Shown: in pieces, positions 55,028 through 64,000 of the stretch
Layout of the letters: the number at the start of each line of letters is the position of its first letter
Position numbering within the stretch: the stretch's first letter is position 1
Origin: Selaginella moellendorffii
Lineage: Eukaryota > Streptophyta > Lycopodiopsida > Selaginellales > Selaginellaceae
DNA: 64,000 nt
Direction of reading: 5' to 3'
NCBI RefSeq assembly: GCF_000143415.4
Contig: NW_003314261.1
Coordinates: 496,001 to 560,000 of the forward strand
The notes under the pieces: generated by a model
Seen by the model: the letters and a program-made list of their open reading frames with translations, nothing else
Database searches by the model: none
Told to the model about the DNA's origin: nothing
Program-made: the position numbers and the translations under genes

Positions 55028-55426
55028 TCGCAAGACTAAAAGTTTTGTGTACCATTCATCCCAAGTTTTGACATTTATTTATTCGAGGTGGCCTGCTAAC
55101 CGGACCAGAAGAAAAGAAAAAGGAAGAAATAAACAGAACATCTTGAGCAATGAGCGCTCGCGCTGATGGAAATATTTTAAAATGGTCGAAGCCCAAGTCA
55201 AGCGATTCTAGACAAAAACTTGGCCATGTTAGAATTTGATCAGCTAAAAACGTGGTCATTCGAGAAAGAACAATTCATTGGTAGTAGTATCAAAAGATGG
55301 CGCAAAGAAGAAAACAGTAGTGTGTGAGCTTTGATTTCTTATTAGTCGTTACGTCAGCGTAACTTAGTTTTATTCTCTCGGGAGAACACGTCCCAAGAGA
55401 TGGAAGGCTCTCCAATTGTTGGTTGA
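55028..55426. other. Convergent intergenic region
   Basis: The 3' flanks of ERD2 (+) and the ferritin-like gene (-). No gene or structured element that I can support. Confidence 0.5.
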
Positions 55427-56774
55427 TTACGTGAGAATTCCCATTTGCTTGAGCACGGCCAGAGCTTGCGTTGCGTCAAGAGTTAGAGCAGCGCCCGAGA
55501 ACTGCGCGGCCGAGACCTCAACTGTTGTGTTGCTGCTGCTCGAGGACGACGATGGCGTCGCCTGGAGTGACTGCTCAAACGCTGATAAGTTTTGCGACGC
55601 TTCTCCCACGGTCAGGCCTTTGGCAACACTGCCGCTAGCTCGCTGGAGGAGCATCGCATTGACAGCACCCGTCTGCCCGGCCAGAGAGCTCGAGACCCCA
55701 GCCACCAGCTGCAGCAAAACAGATTATCAAGACGAAGAGGAAAAGGAGAGAGATCAAACATACGCTCTTGGCAGCTTGGCCTTGGAGTTGGGCAAGCATG
55801 GAAGTAGAGACGCCAGACGCCAGAGGAACGAGAGTAGACGCCGCCAACAAAGAGTTCGTCCCGGATGAGTAAGCATCAAACGTCCTCTGCTTGCCGGTGG
55901 CCGAAGTCATCATCTTTGAGAAGACGGTGGTGTTAAGATTCATCTGTGGCTCGTTCGTTGCCTGTTCGTTGAGCAGCCCGCTCAAAGCTCTACACAAGCA
56001 CAAGGGGTCAACATATGGAAGGAAAAGAGTTGAGAGGAGTTACTTGATGTGGCTGTTGGTCTGAGCCTTGTAATCGCCAACCAGCCTCTTCACGGTCACG
56101 TCCTTGAAGCTGCTAGAGGCCGCGTTCTTGTAGTAACCATTCAGAGCATACTCCACCGACAGGAGTCCATTTATCAGCGAGACATCCTCAGGAGCAAAAG
56201 TCTCCGCAGCTTCCGGCCATGGCTTGTATGGTTTGTCGCAAGCATCACACTTGGGACACTTTTGAGGAGGATAGTTCTTTGGAGGGGAACACTCCTTGCA
56301 AGGCTTGCACTCCTTTGGAGGAGGACACACTTTCTCGGGAGGACAAACTTTCTCGGGAGGACAAACCTTCTCGGGAGGACACACCTTCTCGGGAGGACAC
56401 TTCGGGCAGTCGGGACAGTCGCACTTAGGACACTTGACATCGGGACAATGAACTTCGGGGCATTTCGGAGGCGGGTAAGCTTCACACTTTGGACAGGCTC
56501 CACAGATACACGTACACTTGGAACAGTCGACATTGTCAGCAGGTGGCGGAGGCGGGCATTCTTCAGTAGGAGGCGTAGGAGGAGGGCATTCTTCAGGAGG
56601 TGGCGGGCATTCTTCGGGATAATAAGGCGGTGGCGGACATTCTTCGGGATAAGAGTAAGGCGGTGGCGGACACTCTTCTTTGTAAGGCTTTGGAGGATAG
56701 TCTTTACCGTCTGCGTGACAGGAACTCACCAGCAATCCCAGCACCATCCACAGCACCATATTTGCTGCTGCCAT
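55427..56774 (-). CDS. Secreted Pro/Cys-rich protein with a ferritin-like (desiccation-related) domain
   Basis: Three exons (56774-56044, 55989-55764, 55708-55427) give 412 aa. After a signal peptide (1-21) comes a Pro-rich part (YPPKPY, ECPPPP repeated, 25-75). A Cys-rich stretch follows (80-190) with CSKCTCICGACPKC, CPDVKCPKCDCPDCPKC, four tandem CPPEKV units and CKPCKECSPPK. The C-terminal half (about 195-412: DVSLINGLLSVEYALNGYY, LSGLLNEQATNEPQMN) is helical and resembles the ferritin-like domain of plant desiccation-related PCC13-62 proteins. An apoplastic place and metal or wall binding by the CPP region are inferred. The family assignment of the C-terminal domain is moderate. Confidence 0.7.
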
Positions 56775-57046
56775 TTTTTCTCTTCGCTTCCTGCAAAAGC
56801 ATCACTTGTCAGCAAAGCGAAGAAAGTTACAACACAACTTACACAGTCGACAGAAAAGCCGATAAGAGGAGCTCGTGATTGCAACCTGCAGCAACCAACA
56901 CGATATTTATACACGCTAACAGGGACTTAAGACAACTTACGCTGCATGCATGCATGAGCGCCAGATCTCGACGTTTTCTCGCTGATCTGAAATAAAACGT
57001 TAACGATGAGTTTAAGTCGTTTAAGTCTTAACGATGAGTCACGAAG

Positions 57047-58227
57047 TCATCCTTTAGTTCCCATTATCGTAATTGAACCGTTCCCTTCGGTATGGATCTT
57101 AGTCAGAGCTACGACGGATTTTCCAGATAGTCCTGCTCCCAGGCTCTGAGAGGACTCCGAATCACCGAGCTCGCCACTTAACCGCCTCACGATGGGTTTC
57201 GCTCTCGGGGTCTGAATTCTCTCGTTTAAATCGCTCAACGTTATATCGCCAGTCGCGCCACACGGTTTCAGTAGAGCGAATGGATACGCGACGGGGCTCG
57301 TCAGCTTCTGCCGACCCTGCACACGATGTTTCTTTCTACCTGTAAAGTATGTAGAACATGTTAGAAAATCCGGGACAACATATTAAAAAGCCTCTCACCT
57401 CTACCCGAGATTGGTGTCTCGGGGCCTCTGTTGGAGTTATCCTGTAAATTACCTGACATAGACAAACAGCTTAGAAAAGAAAGTGACAAAGAAGGCAGAA
57501 AGCAGAAATATCGGTACTTGGGATCTCACTGGCAGTATGGCACAAAGGCACCTGGATTTTTTTGCAAGGGACAACTTCCATATTGTGTTCATCAGAGTCA
57601 TTAAAGCAAGTTTCCATCCAGCAATCACTCGGCTGCTCCAGGTTATCTTCGAGAGAATCCTCTGCATGGCAAAATTACCAAGAAGTTAACTGACCTTGCA
57701 AACCGTACCTTGGCACCAAGACGGGTTTTCTTGAGCACGCTCTGGGATCTACAGAACATTAAAACTTTAGCTGACTAAAGGTCGCTTTGAATTGTACCTC
57801 GTAGTCTTGGATTGATGAGCCCTCCTGCGGTTGTAGTCCAGAGAAGAAAAGCATTCGTCTCCTCTTCTGGCGAGGGCTATCTTGCTCATCACAGTGGTTT
57901 TGAGAGCCGCCTGTGCATCAAAGATACGACTTGAGAAAGAAGCCAAAAGGATAAACTTCGCACCTGGATGAGACAAAGATGATAGAAATGGCTCAGTAAT
58001 GTCCGCCGCAGGCGTCGAGGCGAACAAAGTTCGCGAATCCGCCTCACTCTGCGAGAGCTCATCCCAGAGTGATCGAGAAATAGCTATAAAAAAAAAAAAA
58101 GAAGTAAAGTCGTCAGCTCTCACGTGAAAATGAAATGTAACTCAAATGCTATACCCAATGGAGAATCGGCATCCAGCTTAAAGGAATCATCGTGCCACGA
58201 AGCCCAATCCGGATCGCTGCGAGCCAT
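57047..58227 (-). CDS. XRI1: XRI1-like protein (X-ray induced transcript 1)
   Basis: Seven exons (58227-58155, 58083-57964, 57910-57798, 57748-57709, 57661-57552, 57441-57399, 57339-57047) join in frame to 263 aa. The C-terminal signature of XRI1 is clear: YPFALLKPCGATGDITLSDL, RIQTP and the end GKSVVALTKIHTEG...GSITIMGTKG. N-terminal SLWDELSQSEADSRTLF, a basic QKRRRMLFF patch and an acidic WMETCFNDSDEHNME also fit. Arabidopsis XRI1 is induced by ionising radiation, interacts with MND1 and is needed for meiosis and double-strand-break repair; nuclear location is expected. The acceptor of exon 6 at 57441 keeps the frame, whereas one 11 bp upstream does not. Confidence 0.85.
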
Positions 58228-58943
58228 CGCCAAAGCATTCGAGTGCTAAAGACTGGGATGCTAATCTAGACTAGTATGTACAGCTCCCTTTCTAGAAATT
58301 CTATGCTACGTGAAAGCACTCCCACTTCCTAGGGCCAATCCATCCCCTCGACCTGCATTCTCGAAGAAAGATCCCGAAATCCGAGCCACCTCACAGCATT
58401 TCTCCGGCTTTTGGAGCTCGAATCTTCTCATCTGGCCCATGGACGGAAGACGAGCTAGGGAAGCAAGATTCTTGCCTCGCAACAAAACGCATCGGCCACA
58501 AATCTTACCGCCGAGGGTCGCAATGCGCGTCTCCGCAGCGCTTCTTGGCGATCGATCGAAAACCCCGGCGGTGGATCAAGAAAGAAATGGGGAGAAAAAG
58601 AGAGAGAGTGGAATGAACAAGAGAATGAATAGAATGAAGAGGCCGCAGCCCACCAAATCGCGCGGGGCGCAAACCGCGCGACGCGAGGTTTGGGCCTTCA
58701 AACGGCCACCACGGCTCGCCAAAACTTTAACCAGTATTAGTTACCGGTGTTACGGAGCAAACGATTGCCTGACACGTGCCACTCCCCGAGATACAGCTGG
58801 ATTCGTGGACTGCATATTCTGGAAAATTTTCTAAACGCACGCGGCCGTACGACATGGTCAAAAGTACGGCACCGCTGACCAGTAGCCAAGTATTCGGGTC
58901 CTGTAGAATATTCTCGGTCCGAGTGTTGCGAGTGTTTGTTTTT
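58228..58943. other. Intergenic, XRI1 upstream region
   Basis: A plus-strand frame of 174 codons (58310-58834) has no recognisable domain and an Arg/Pro-rich composition typical of chance frames in GC-rich leader DNA. An ACACGTGCC (G-box core) occurs near 58772. No gene is supported. Confidence 0.45.
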
Positions 58944-60050
58944 TCACTGCCTGCAAACTTCTCGGCGAGTGTTGTTGATGCTCATGAAGGAGAGGTAGAT
59001 GTTCACCTCGAGATCGTCCAAGAGCTGGCTTAGAATCATTTGGTTCCGCCTCAATCGCTCCAGCGACTGGCTGAGCATCGATCGATCTTCGCGGTACCGG
59101 ATCGAGAACGCCACCGCCTTGTTGGTGAAGTCGATCTCGCTGCCCAGCCTCATCACCAGCCTCCTCGTCGTGTCTAGATCCTGGACCACCACGAAAGTCC
59201 CCTGGCTCACGGCTTCCACTTGCCTCCACTGCCTCTCGAGAGCGTTGAGCTTCTTCCTCTTGCGGAGATTGAGGCGCCGGACCACGTAGCCGATAGGGAA
59301 CGTGAAGACTTTGCAGCCGACGACAAGCGCCGCCACCGCCAGGAACAGCGCAAGCGTCGTCACCAGGAGCACGATGAAGCAACCAATGGACAAGATCACC
59401 GTCGAGACCTTGAGGCACGCCCTTGTGAGCCGGAGCTTCTTCCCGACTTTCTTCCGGATCTTGTCCAGCTTCTTCTGCATGCCGAGGCAATGGTCGTGGA
59501 GCGGCTGGAACTGCTGCACCACCGCTACCGAGAAGAGATTCTCACCCTCGTCGATGGAGCAAAGCTCGCGTAAGATCTCTTGGTCGCTTGTCTGGCTCTT
59601 GAGGATGCCCCCAATCTCCTGGCACCTGTCCCGGGAGCTTTGGATGCTCTTGAGGAGCGAAGCCCAGAGCGCGGACGACTTCCGGCTCTCCTCCAGGTAC
59701 TCGGAAACCAGCTGGTGGATCTCGGGTATCTTCCCCAGCTCCTTGTTCGTGGTGAGAAGCGCAAGGATCTTATCCTCCTCGGGCTCCAGTAAGGTGGCAG
59801 CAAGCCGCTCGAACGATCTCGGCATTGGCGAGACGGACCCCTGAGCACTAGTTCCAGTCTCCCTGTTTAGTCGAGCCACGGCCACCCTCTCCGCAAACTC
59901 CACATACGAGTCCGTCCTGATCGCCCTCTGGTACTCTTGCTCCACATCCAGCACCACGGACGTCTCGGCTACATTGTCATCCCCGCCTTGCCACCGGAGC
60001 CATCTCGACACGGCTGACCATACATGAGCTGAAACAAGGCATACACCCAT
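58944..60050 (-). CDS. UPF0496 / At14a-like membrane protein
   Basis: A 368-aa frame on one exon. QEYQRAIRTDSYVEFAERV near residue 38 begins the UPF0496 (DUF677) domain of At14a-like proteins. Helical coiled regions with LQEIGGILKSQTSD-type sequence surround a paired membrane segment (about 215-255: VSTVILSIGCFIVLLVTTLA, VAALVVGCKVF), followed by RKRKKLNALERQW and LDDLEVNIYLSF near the end. At14a has been linked to plasma membrane-cytoskeleton-wall contacts; the molecular role of the family is not settled. Upstream exons in 60060-60430 are possible but not supported. Confidence 0.82.
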   Translation of the reverse strand: MGVCLVSAHVWSAVSRWLRWQGGDDNVAETSVVLDVEQEYQRAIRTDSYVEFAERVAVARLNRETGTSAQGSVSPMPRSFERLAATLLEPEEDKILALLTTNKELGKIPEIHQLVSEYLEESRKSSALWASLLKSIQSSRDRCQEIGGILKSQTSDQEILRELCSIDEGENLFSVAVVQQFQPLHDHCLGMQKKLDKIRKKVGKKLRLTRACLKVSTVILSIGCFIVLLVTTLALFLAVAALVVGCKVFTFPIGYVVRRLNLRKRKKLNALERQWRQVEAVSQGTFVVVQDLDTTRRLVMRLGSEIDFTNKAVAFSIRYREDRSMLSQSLERLRRNQMILSQLLDDLEVNIYLSFMSINNTRREVCRQ

Positions 60051-60518
60051 GAGAATCTCGTAGAAGCAAGGAATGCAGCCATAGCTCAGTGCTTACATAG
60101 CCTCTCTCGTGAGCTCTCAAGCCAAAGATGAAGCAGCTTACTTGGTTTTAATGATGCGCTCATCGGTGCTACTTGTTGCTGCTCCTTGGAGATAATCACT
60201 TGTCCTGCGCGAGAATCTAGGATGTCCCTACAGACAGATCGCGTCAGCAACCCAAAGAGGAAGAGCGTGCACGAGAGCACTAAAGCCCTAAAACCTTTGG
60301 CACCAGATTTCTTAGCGTAATCTCGCCGCCACGCTAGAGCGTGTGGAACAAGACAGCCAGCGAATGGGCGAGAGAAAAACCAGGAAGAACACCTAAGCAA
60401 TGTGTAGAGAAGAAAGAGGCCATCACTCAAGAAAGCAAAGAAATCATGCGAAGAAATCGCGATTGATTATCGATCAGGCATCCACATCTTACCTGCAAAT
60501 GCCGGTGGAGGCGTCGAA
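60051..60518. other. Intergenic between UPF0496 (-) and PPR (+) genes
   Basis: A minus-strand frame of 114 codons (60086-60430) without recognisable domain may be leader of the UPF0496 gene. Nothing else is supported. Confidence 0.4.
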
Positions 60519-62207
60519 ATGCCGCATTTCTTGCCAGGCGCCTTCGTCCCCGCCACGGAATCGCGAGCCTCTCCCACCGAAATATTTCCCAATGCGGCTG
60601 CGATGGAGCAATCTCCCGACGCCGCCTGGGCCAGATCGATCAAATCCTGCGATGACATCGTCACGGCACGGCAGATTCACGACAGCGTTCGCGGATTACC
60701 GAGCATCTACCTTCACAATCTCGTCATCGAGATGTATGGCCGCTGCGGCCGCCTAGACGACGCGCGCCGCGCCTTCGCCGCCATCCCAATCCCTAATCGC
60801 TTCTCCTGGAACATCCTCTTCCAGGCGTGCGTCGCCAATGGCCAGCTCCACGAAGCCAGCGGCATCTTCGAGAATATGCCCGAGAGGGACCTGGTATCCT
60901 GGAACGCAATGCTCGCCGCATATTCCCAGGCCGGGCATTTGCATCCCGCCCAGCGCCTCTTCCAGGAGATGCCCGAGCACAACGTCGTGTCGTGGACGAC
61001 GCTCATGGCCGCGTTTGCCAACGGTGGAGATCTCGCTCGGGCGAGATCGACGTTCGAGGAAATGCCAGCACGGAACGTGGTGACGTGGACGACCATTATC
61101 GTTGCGTACGCCGACTGTTCCGAGCTGGCAGAGGCCCAACGGCTCTTTGATGCCATCCCGGAGAGGAACCTCGTGACGTGGACTGCCATGGTGGCAGCAT
61201 ATGCCCAGAACGGCCAATTGCCGCTAGCCATGTCAGTGTTTCATTCCATGCCTGAGCGCAATGCTCTTTCCTGGACGGCACTCTTGTTAGGGTTCTTAGA
61301 AGCCGGGGAGATTGATCGTGCTAGAGCTTTGCATGATCAGATGCCCGAGCTTAATGTGATCTCGTCCACAGCGATGCTAGCAGCGTATGCCGAGAGTGGG
61401 CAATTTGAGCAGGCAAAGAGTCTCTTCGACGCCATGCCCGATCGAAATATCGTCTCGTGGACTGCAATGCTCGTCGCGTACTCCAAGAGCCAACAATCTC
61501 TCGAGGCAATACAGCTCTTCAGCGCCATGGATCTGGAAGGAATCCATCCTGACGCCGTGAGCTTCATCGCAGTAGTGGATGCCTGTGCCGATGGGAGCGA
61601 TCTAGCACGAGGAAAGCTCCTACACCAGGAGATCATCCACCTCGGGTACCAATCCGACCAAGTCTTAAGCAACGCGCTTCTCAATCTCTATGGCAAATGC
61701 GGGAGATTGACAGAGGCCAAGAGCCTCTTCGATCGGTTGCCAGATCCTAGCACCGAATCCTGGAACGCGATGATTGCCATCTACACCCGCGGTGGCCAAA
61801 ACAATCTCGCCCTGGATCTCTTCCCGGCGATGAATCTCAGGGGATTCGAGCTGGACGAGATCAGCTTCGTGAGCGTGCTGTCTGCGTGCGGCCATGGCGG
61901 ATTCATGCCCGACGCCATCACCAAATTCGCTTCCATCTCCATGGACTTCGGGTTGGAGAGAAGTGCCAATCACTACCGGTGCCTGATCGATGCATTGGGG
62001 AGGGCAGGGAGGCTGAGAGATGCGAGGGATGTGATTGCGGCTATGCCTTACCAAGCAGATTGTATGGCCTGGACCTCTGTTCTTGGTGCGTGTCACACAA
62101 GTAGTGATCTAGAACAGGGAAGTAGTGCTGCACAGAGAGCTTTACAATTAGAACCCTCTTGCCCTAGCTCTTATGTTCTTCTCTCAAACATCCACTTCCA
62201 AGGGTAA
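60519..62207 (+). CDS. Pentatricopeptide repeat protein, mainly S-type repeats
   Basis: A 562-aa intronless protein. After an N-terminal ~45 residues, consecutive 31-residue S motifs follow the pattern RNVVTWTTIIVAYADCSEL...AQRLFDAIPE, roughly ten in a row. A P-L-S group (HPDAVSFIAVVDACADGSDL, KLLHQEIIHLGY, NALLNLYGKCGRLTEAK) and the terminal repeats SFVSVLSACGHGGF and RCLIDALGRAGRLRDA lead into an E-motif (AWTSVLGACHTSSDLEQG, YVLLSNIHFQG). No DYW. An organelle RNA-editing role is expected. The first ATG gives 28 extra residues relative to the ATG at 60603; either could start the protein. It is similar in build to the gene at 19821-21830 but not a recent copy. Confidence 0.9.
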   Translation: MPHFLPGAFVPATESRASPTEIFPNAAAMEQSPDAAWARSIKSCDDIVTARQIHDSVRGLPSIYLHNLVIEMYGRCGRLDDARRAFAAIPIPNRFSWNILFQACVANGQLHEASGIFENMPERDLVSWNAMLAAYSQAGHLHPAQRLFQEMPEHNVVSWTTLMAAFANGGDLARARSTFEEMPARNVVTWTTIIVAYADCSELAEAQRLFDAIPERNLVTWTAMVAAYAQNGQLPLAMSVFHSMPERNALSWTALLLGFLEAGEIDRARALHDQMPELNVISSTAMLAAYAESGQFEQAKSLFDAMPDRNIVSWTAMLVAYSKSQQSLEAIQLFSAMDLEGIHPDAVSFIAVVDACADGSDLARGKLLHQEIIHLGYQSDQVLSNALLNLYGKCGRLTEAKSLFDRLPDPSTESWNAMIAIYTRGGQNNLALDLFPAMNLRGFELDEISFVSVLSACGHGGFMPDAITKFASISMDFGLERSANHYRCLIDALGRAGRLRDARDVIAAMPYQADCMAWTSVLGACHTSSDLEQGSSAAQRALQLEPSCPSSYVLLSNIHFQG

Positions 62208-62483
62208 ATTTGATAAAACTCTATCACCAATGTTAGAATAAAATTTTGTGGTAGTATAAAGATGACTTAATCAAATCAAAGTAGTGATCTACAAACCTAA
62301 GCCGATTGATTTACGTACACAAAGTCCAGACCATGGAAACGTTGGATCTAGAAAAGATTCGTACTGCAAACCTTTGTCTATGGCTAATCTAAAGATTAGA
62401 AAGGTACGATATCCAACAAAATCCATTAAGGCCATAGATTTTTAGTAAAGCTGAGAGGAGAGAAGCATTTCTTCCACTCCTCT

Positions 62484-63504
62484 ATGGCAGCGAGCGGAGC
62501 AGCGATGCTGTGTGCTCTTCCGGGCTGCACGAAGCTCGCATTCTTTCAAGAGAGCAGTGGCAAGCAGCACGAATGCTGCGGAAGAACCCATCACCTGATG
62601 GAGATGGTGCGTCGCAACAATGGACTGCTGCTCAATCCGCCAAAGCTCGATGGCCGCTGCCAGCTCTCGTCTTGCAACCATCCAGTGTGGAGCGGCGATC
62701 ACGACTTCTGCTGCAAGCGCCACGCCTTGGAGTGCCTCGATCAGACGCAGAGCATCGTCGCCAGGAAATGCGAGCTTCCGGGATGCGATCTCCCGGTGTG
62801 TGTGGAGACAACAGCGTCGGGCGGCATACGGGTCCACGATTTCTGTGGATGGTCTCACGCAAAACTCTCGCGCTCGCAAGGAAAGGTTCGTGCTCTCTGG
62901 ATTTCGGCTGGAAAGTGAAAGCTCCACTCTTGTTTTCTTTTGGGTTTGTGATCAGAGACGTCCCGATGTACTGAGCGCGGATCGAATCGTTGAGTGCTTG
63001 GAGGACTGGATTTCTAACCAGAGGATCAACGAGATCATACCGGATACAAACTTTTTCAGCAAACACCCCTGGAATGTGATCACTCCAGGTATTTCTTCCC
63101 GCCTCTCATTGTCTAGCGATTGATCGGTTGCCACAGGCTCCAGCACGATCACCTTGATCGCGCCATTGAAATGGAAGCGATCATCCCAGCGAGACAACAC
63201 CACGATCGAGGGCTGCCACTGGAAGCAGCAAGGCAAGCAGGAAAGCTTCGTCCTCCGCGGCCTCAAAGTGGAGAAGCGCAACTTGTCTTACATCGCTACC
63301 GAGCAGCACAGCAGCGATTTGAGCTTCTCGCTGGTGGAGTATGTTCTCAGCGATCACCCCCAGTTTGGAGCTTTCAAGATCAACGCGAGAGAGCGCGCGC
63401 GCGAGAAGAAAGTTAGAGTCGACAAGAAGAAGCGAAAGGTTGACGACGATGTTAAGATGCTGGTGGACGGTTTTCTGGCCGATTCACCCGAAGTTATTTT
63501 CTAG
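62484..63504 (+). CDS. Triple zinc-knuckle protein with NAC-like C-terminal half
   Basis: Three exons (62484-62885, 62956-63088, 63137-63504) join in frame to 300 aa. The N-terminal half has three C-x4-C...H-x2-C(C)-x3-H units: CALPGCTKL...HECCGRTH (about 10-37), CQLSSCNHP...HDFCCKRH (about 59-83) and CELPGCDLP...HDFCGWSH (about 95-125). The C-terminal half resembles a degenerate NAC DNA-binding domain: IVECLEDWISNQRINEIIPD, FFSKHPWNVITPG, IEGCHWKQQGKQESFVLRG, KRNLSYIA and SFSLVEYVLSDHP mirror NAC subdomains. A basic KKKRKVDDDVK stretch near the end is a likely nuclear signal. A transcription-related role is inferred. The NAC link rests on pattern and is uncertain. Confidence 0.65.
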
Positions 63505-63656
63505 AAACGCAAGATCAAGCTTAAGAGGTGTCAAAGAAACCTTTCTTCTTCTTCTTTCTTCTTTGTGGGCTTTACAAAACTTGCGTAAACTTTGATGTAC
63601 AGGGAAGAGCTTAGAACGGAAAAAAAAAACCGAAAAAAAAAAATTAAAGACGGTGG

Positions 63657-64000
63657 TCACTCACTATCTAGCGCAGCCAGCATTCTCTCCACGTCTTTGA
63701 GCAGCGTCGATCCTTTCCTCGACTTCTCGACGATCCTCTTGATCAAAACGTGACCCTGCCCGCCTTCTTCCGTATCGGACGCCGAGCTATCGTCGCGGGA
63801 GGAGCCATCGGAGCAGCTGAATCGCACCGGAGGAGAACTCTGATCGTTCCCCTGCGTCGCGTTTTCTTCCTCTGGTGGAGGTGTGTGAGCCTCCGACTTG
63901 ACGCTGCCCCTGGCGAGATTATCCCAGTACCGTATCTTGTCCAGCACCAGCGCACCGTTTCGCAATCTGAGAGCCCGGGGTGTGTTGAAGAGCTTGCTGG
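63657..64000 (-). CDS. C-terminal part of an unknown protein, cut by the window end
   Basis: The minus-strand frame is open at the window edge and ends at 63657. It begins with a well-ordered segment (SKLFNTPRALRLRNGALVL, DKIRYWDNLARG), then a Ser/Glu/Pro-rich acidic linker (PPPEEENATQGND, SSRDDSSASDTEEGG) and a short helix (KDVERMLAALDSE). I do not recognise the family. Confidence 0.6.
   Translation of the reverse strand, partial: SKLFNTPRALRLRNGALVLDKIRYWDNLARGSVKSEAHTPPPEEENATQGNDQSSPPVRFSCSDGSSRDDSSASDTEEGGQGHVLIKRIVEKSRKGSTLLKDVERMLAALDSE

Noticed and set aside
56049-56930. 293-codon plus-strand ORF over the ferritin-like gene, rich in LLGRT and RRW repeats
   Set aside because: Antisense shadow of the CPP repeats; the minus frame has a signal peptide, splice sites and a domain.
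58310-58834. 174-codon ORF upstream of XRI1
   Set aside because: No domain, biased composition, lies in the likely XRI1 leader and promoter.

Overview
The window is nuclear plant DNA, most likely from a lycophyte such as Selaginella moellendorffii. I infer this from gene content and structure, not from a search. The evidence: very short introns (about 50-65 bp, GT-AG with one GC-AG), several intronless PPR genes, a plastid glycolate/glycerate transporter, plant XRI1-, UPF0496-, U-box/ARM- and BAT1-like genes, telo-box promoters, and genes packed almost end to end from about 26 kb onward. Exon boundaries were placed by eye from splice sites, reading-frame continuity and family resemblance.

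Layout. 1-14.8 kb is a nest of repeats. An AT-rich 1.5 kb direct repeat (1-3.5 kb) is followed by an old minus-strand LTR. A young, complete but non-coding LTR retrotransposon (3819-11645, target duplication AAAGA) is inserted in that LTR. A diverged plus-strand solo LTR (12606-14321) also sits in the old LTR, and two copies of a ~162 bp element with TGTAGCGCA ends have landed in these LTRs. 14.9-18.7 kb is very AT-rich and holds one intact intronless lectin gene. 16.5-28.0 kb is built from two inverted, circularly permuted, decayed copies of one gene block (tRNA-Pro relic, small basic protein, GALT-like gene, LRR receptor-like protein, PPR). In it the PPR at 19821-21830 and the receptor-like protein at 26010-27998 are the intact members.

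28-64 kb is ordinary gene space. In order: amino-acid permease (-), a gene-poor 2.2 kb, an unrecognised small five-exon gene (-) diverging from an ABITRAM/FAM206-like gene (+), an ABCF3/GCN20-like pseudogene carrying an internal inversion (-), a minimal ALY-type RRM gene (-), tRNA-Glu(CTC) (-), a carotenoid-desaturase-like FAD enzyme (+), PLGG1 (-), PPR (+), SRPBCC protein (-), PP2C (+), U-box/ARM E3 ligase (+), CW-domain MORC ATPase (-), KDEL receptor ERD2 (+), a secreted Pro/Cys-rich ferritin-like protein (-), XRI1-like (-), UPF0496/At14a-like (-), PPR (+), a triple zinc-knuckle protein with a NAC-like half (+) and a truncated unknown gene (-).

No operon-like or pathway cluster is evident. 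The genes are unrelated housekeeping, organelle, chromatin and signalling genes. The parts least explained by known families are a five-hairpin, tRNA-like structure inside the young retroelement, the TGTAGCGCA element, the N-terminal domain of the AT-rich lectin and the zinc-knuckle/NAC-like fusion.
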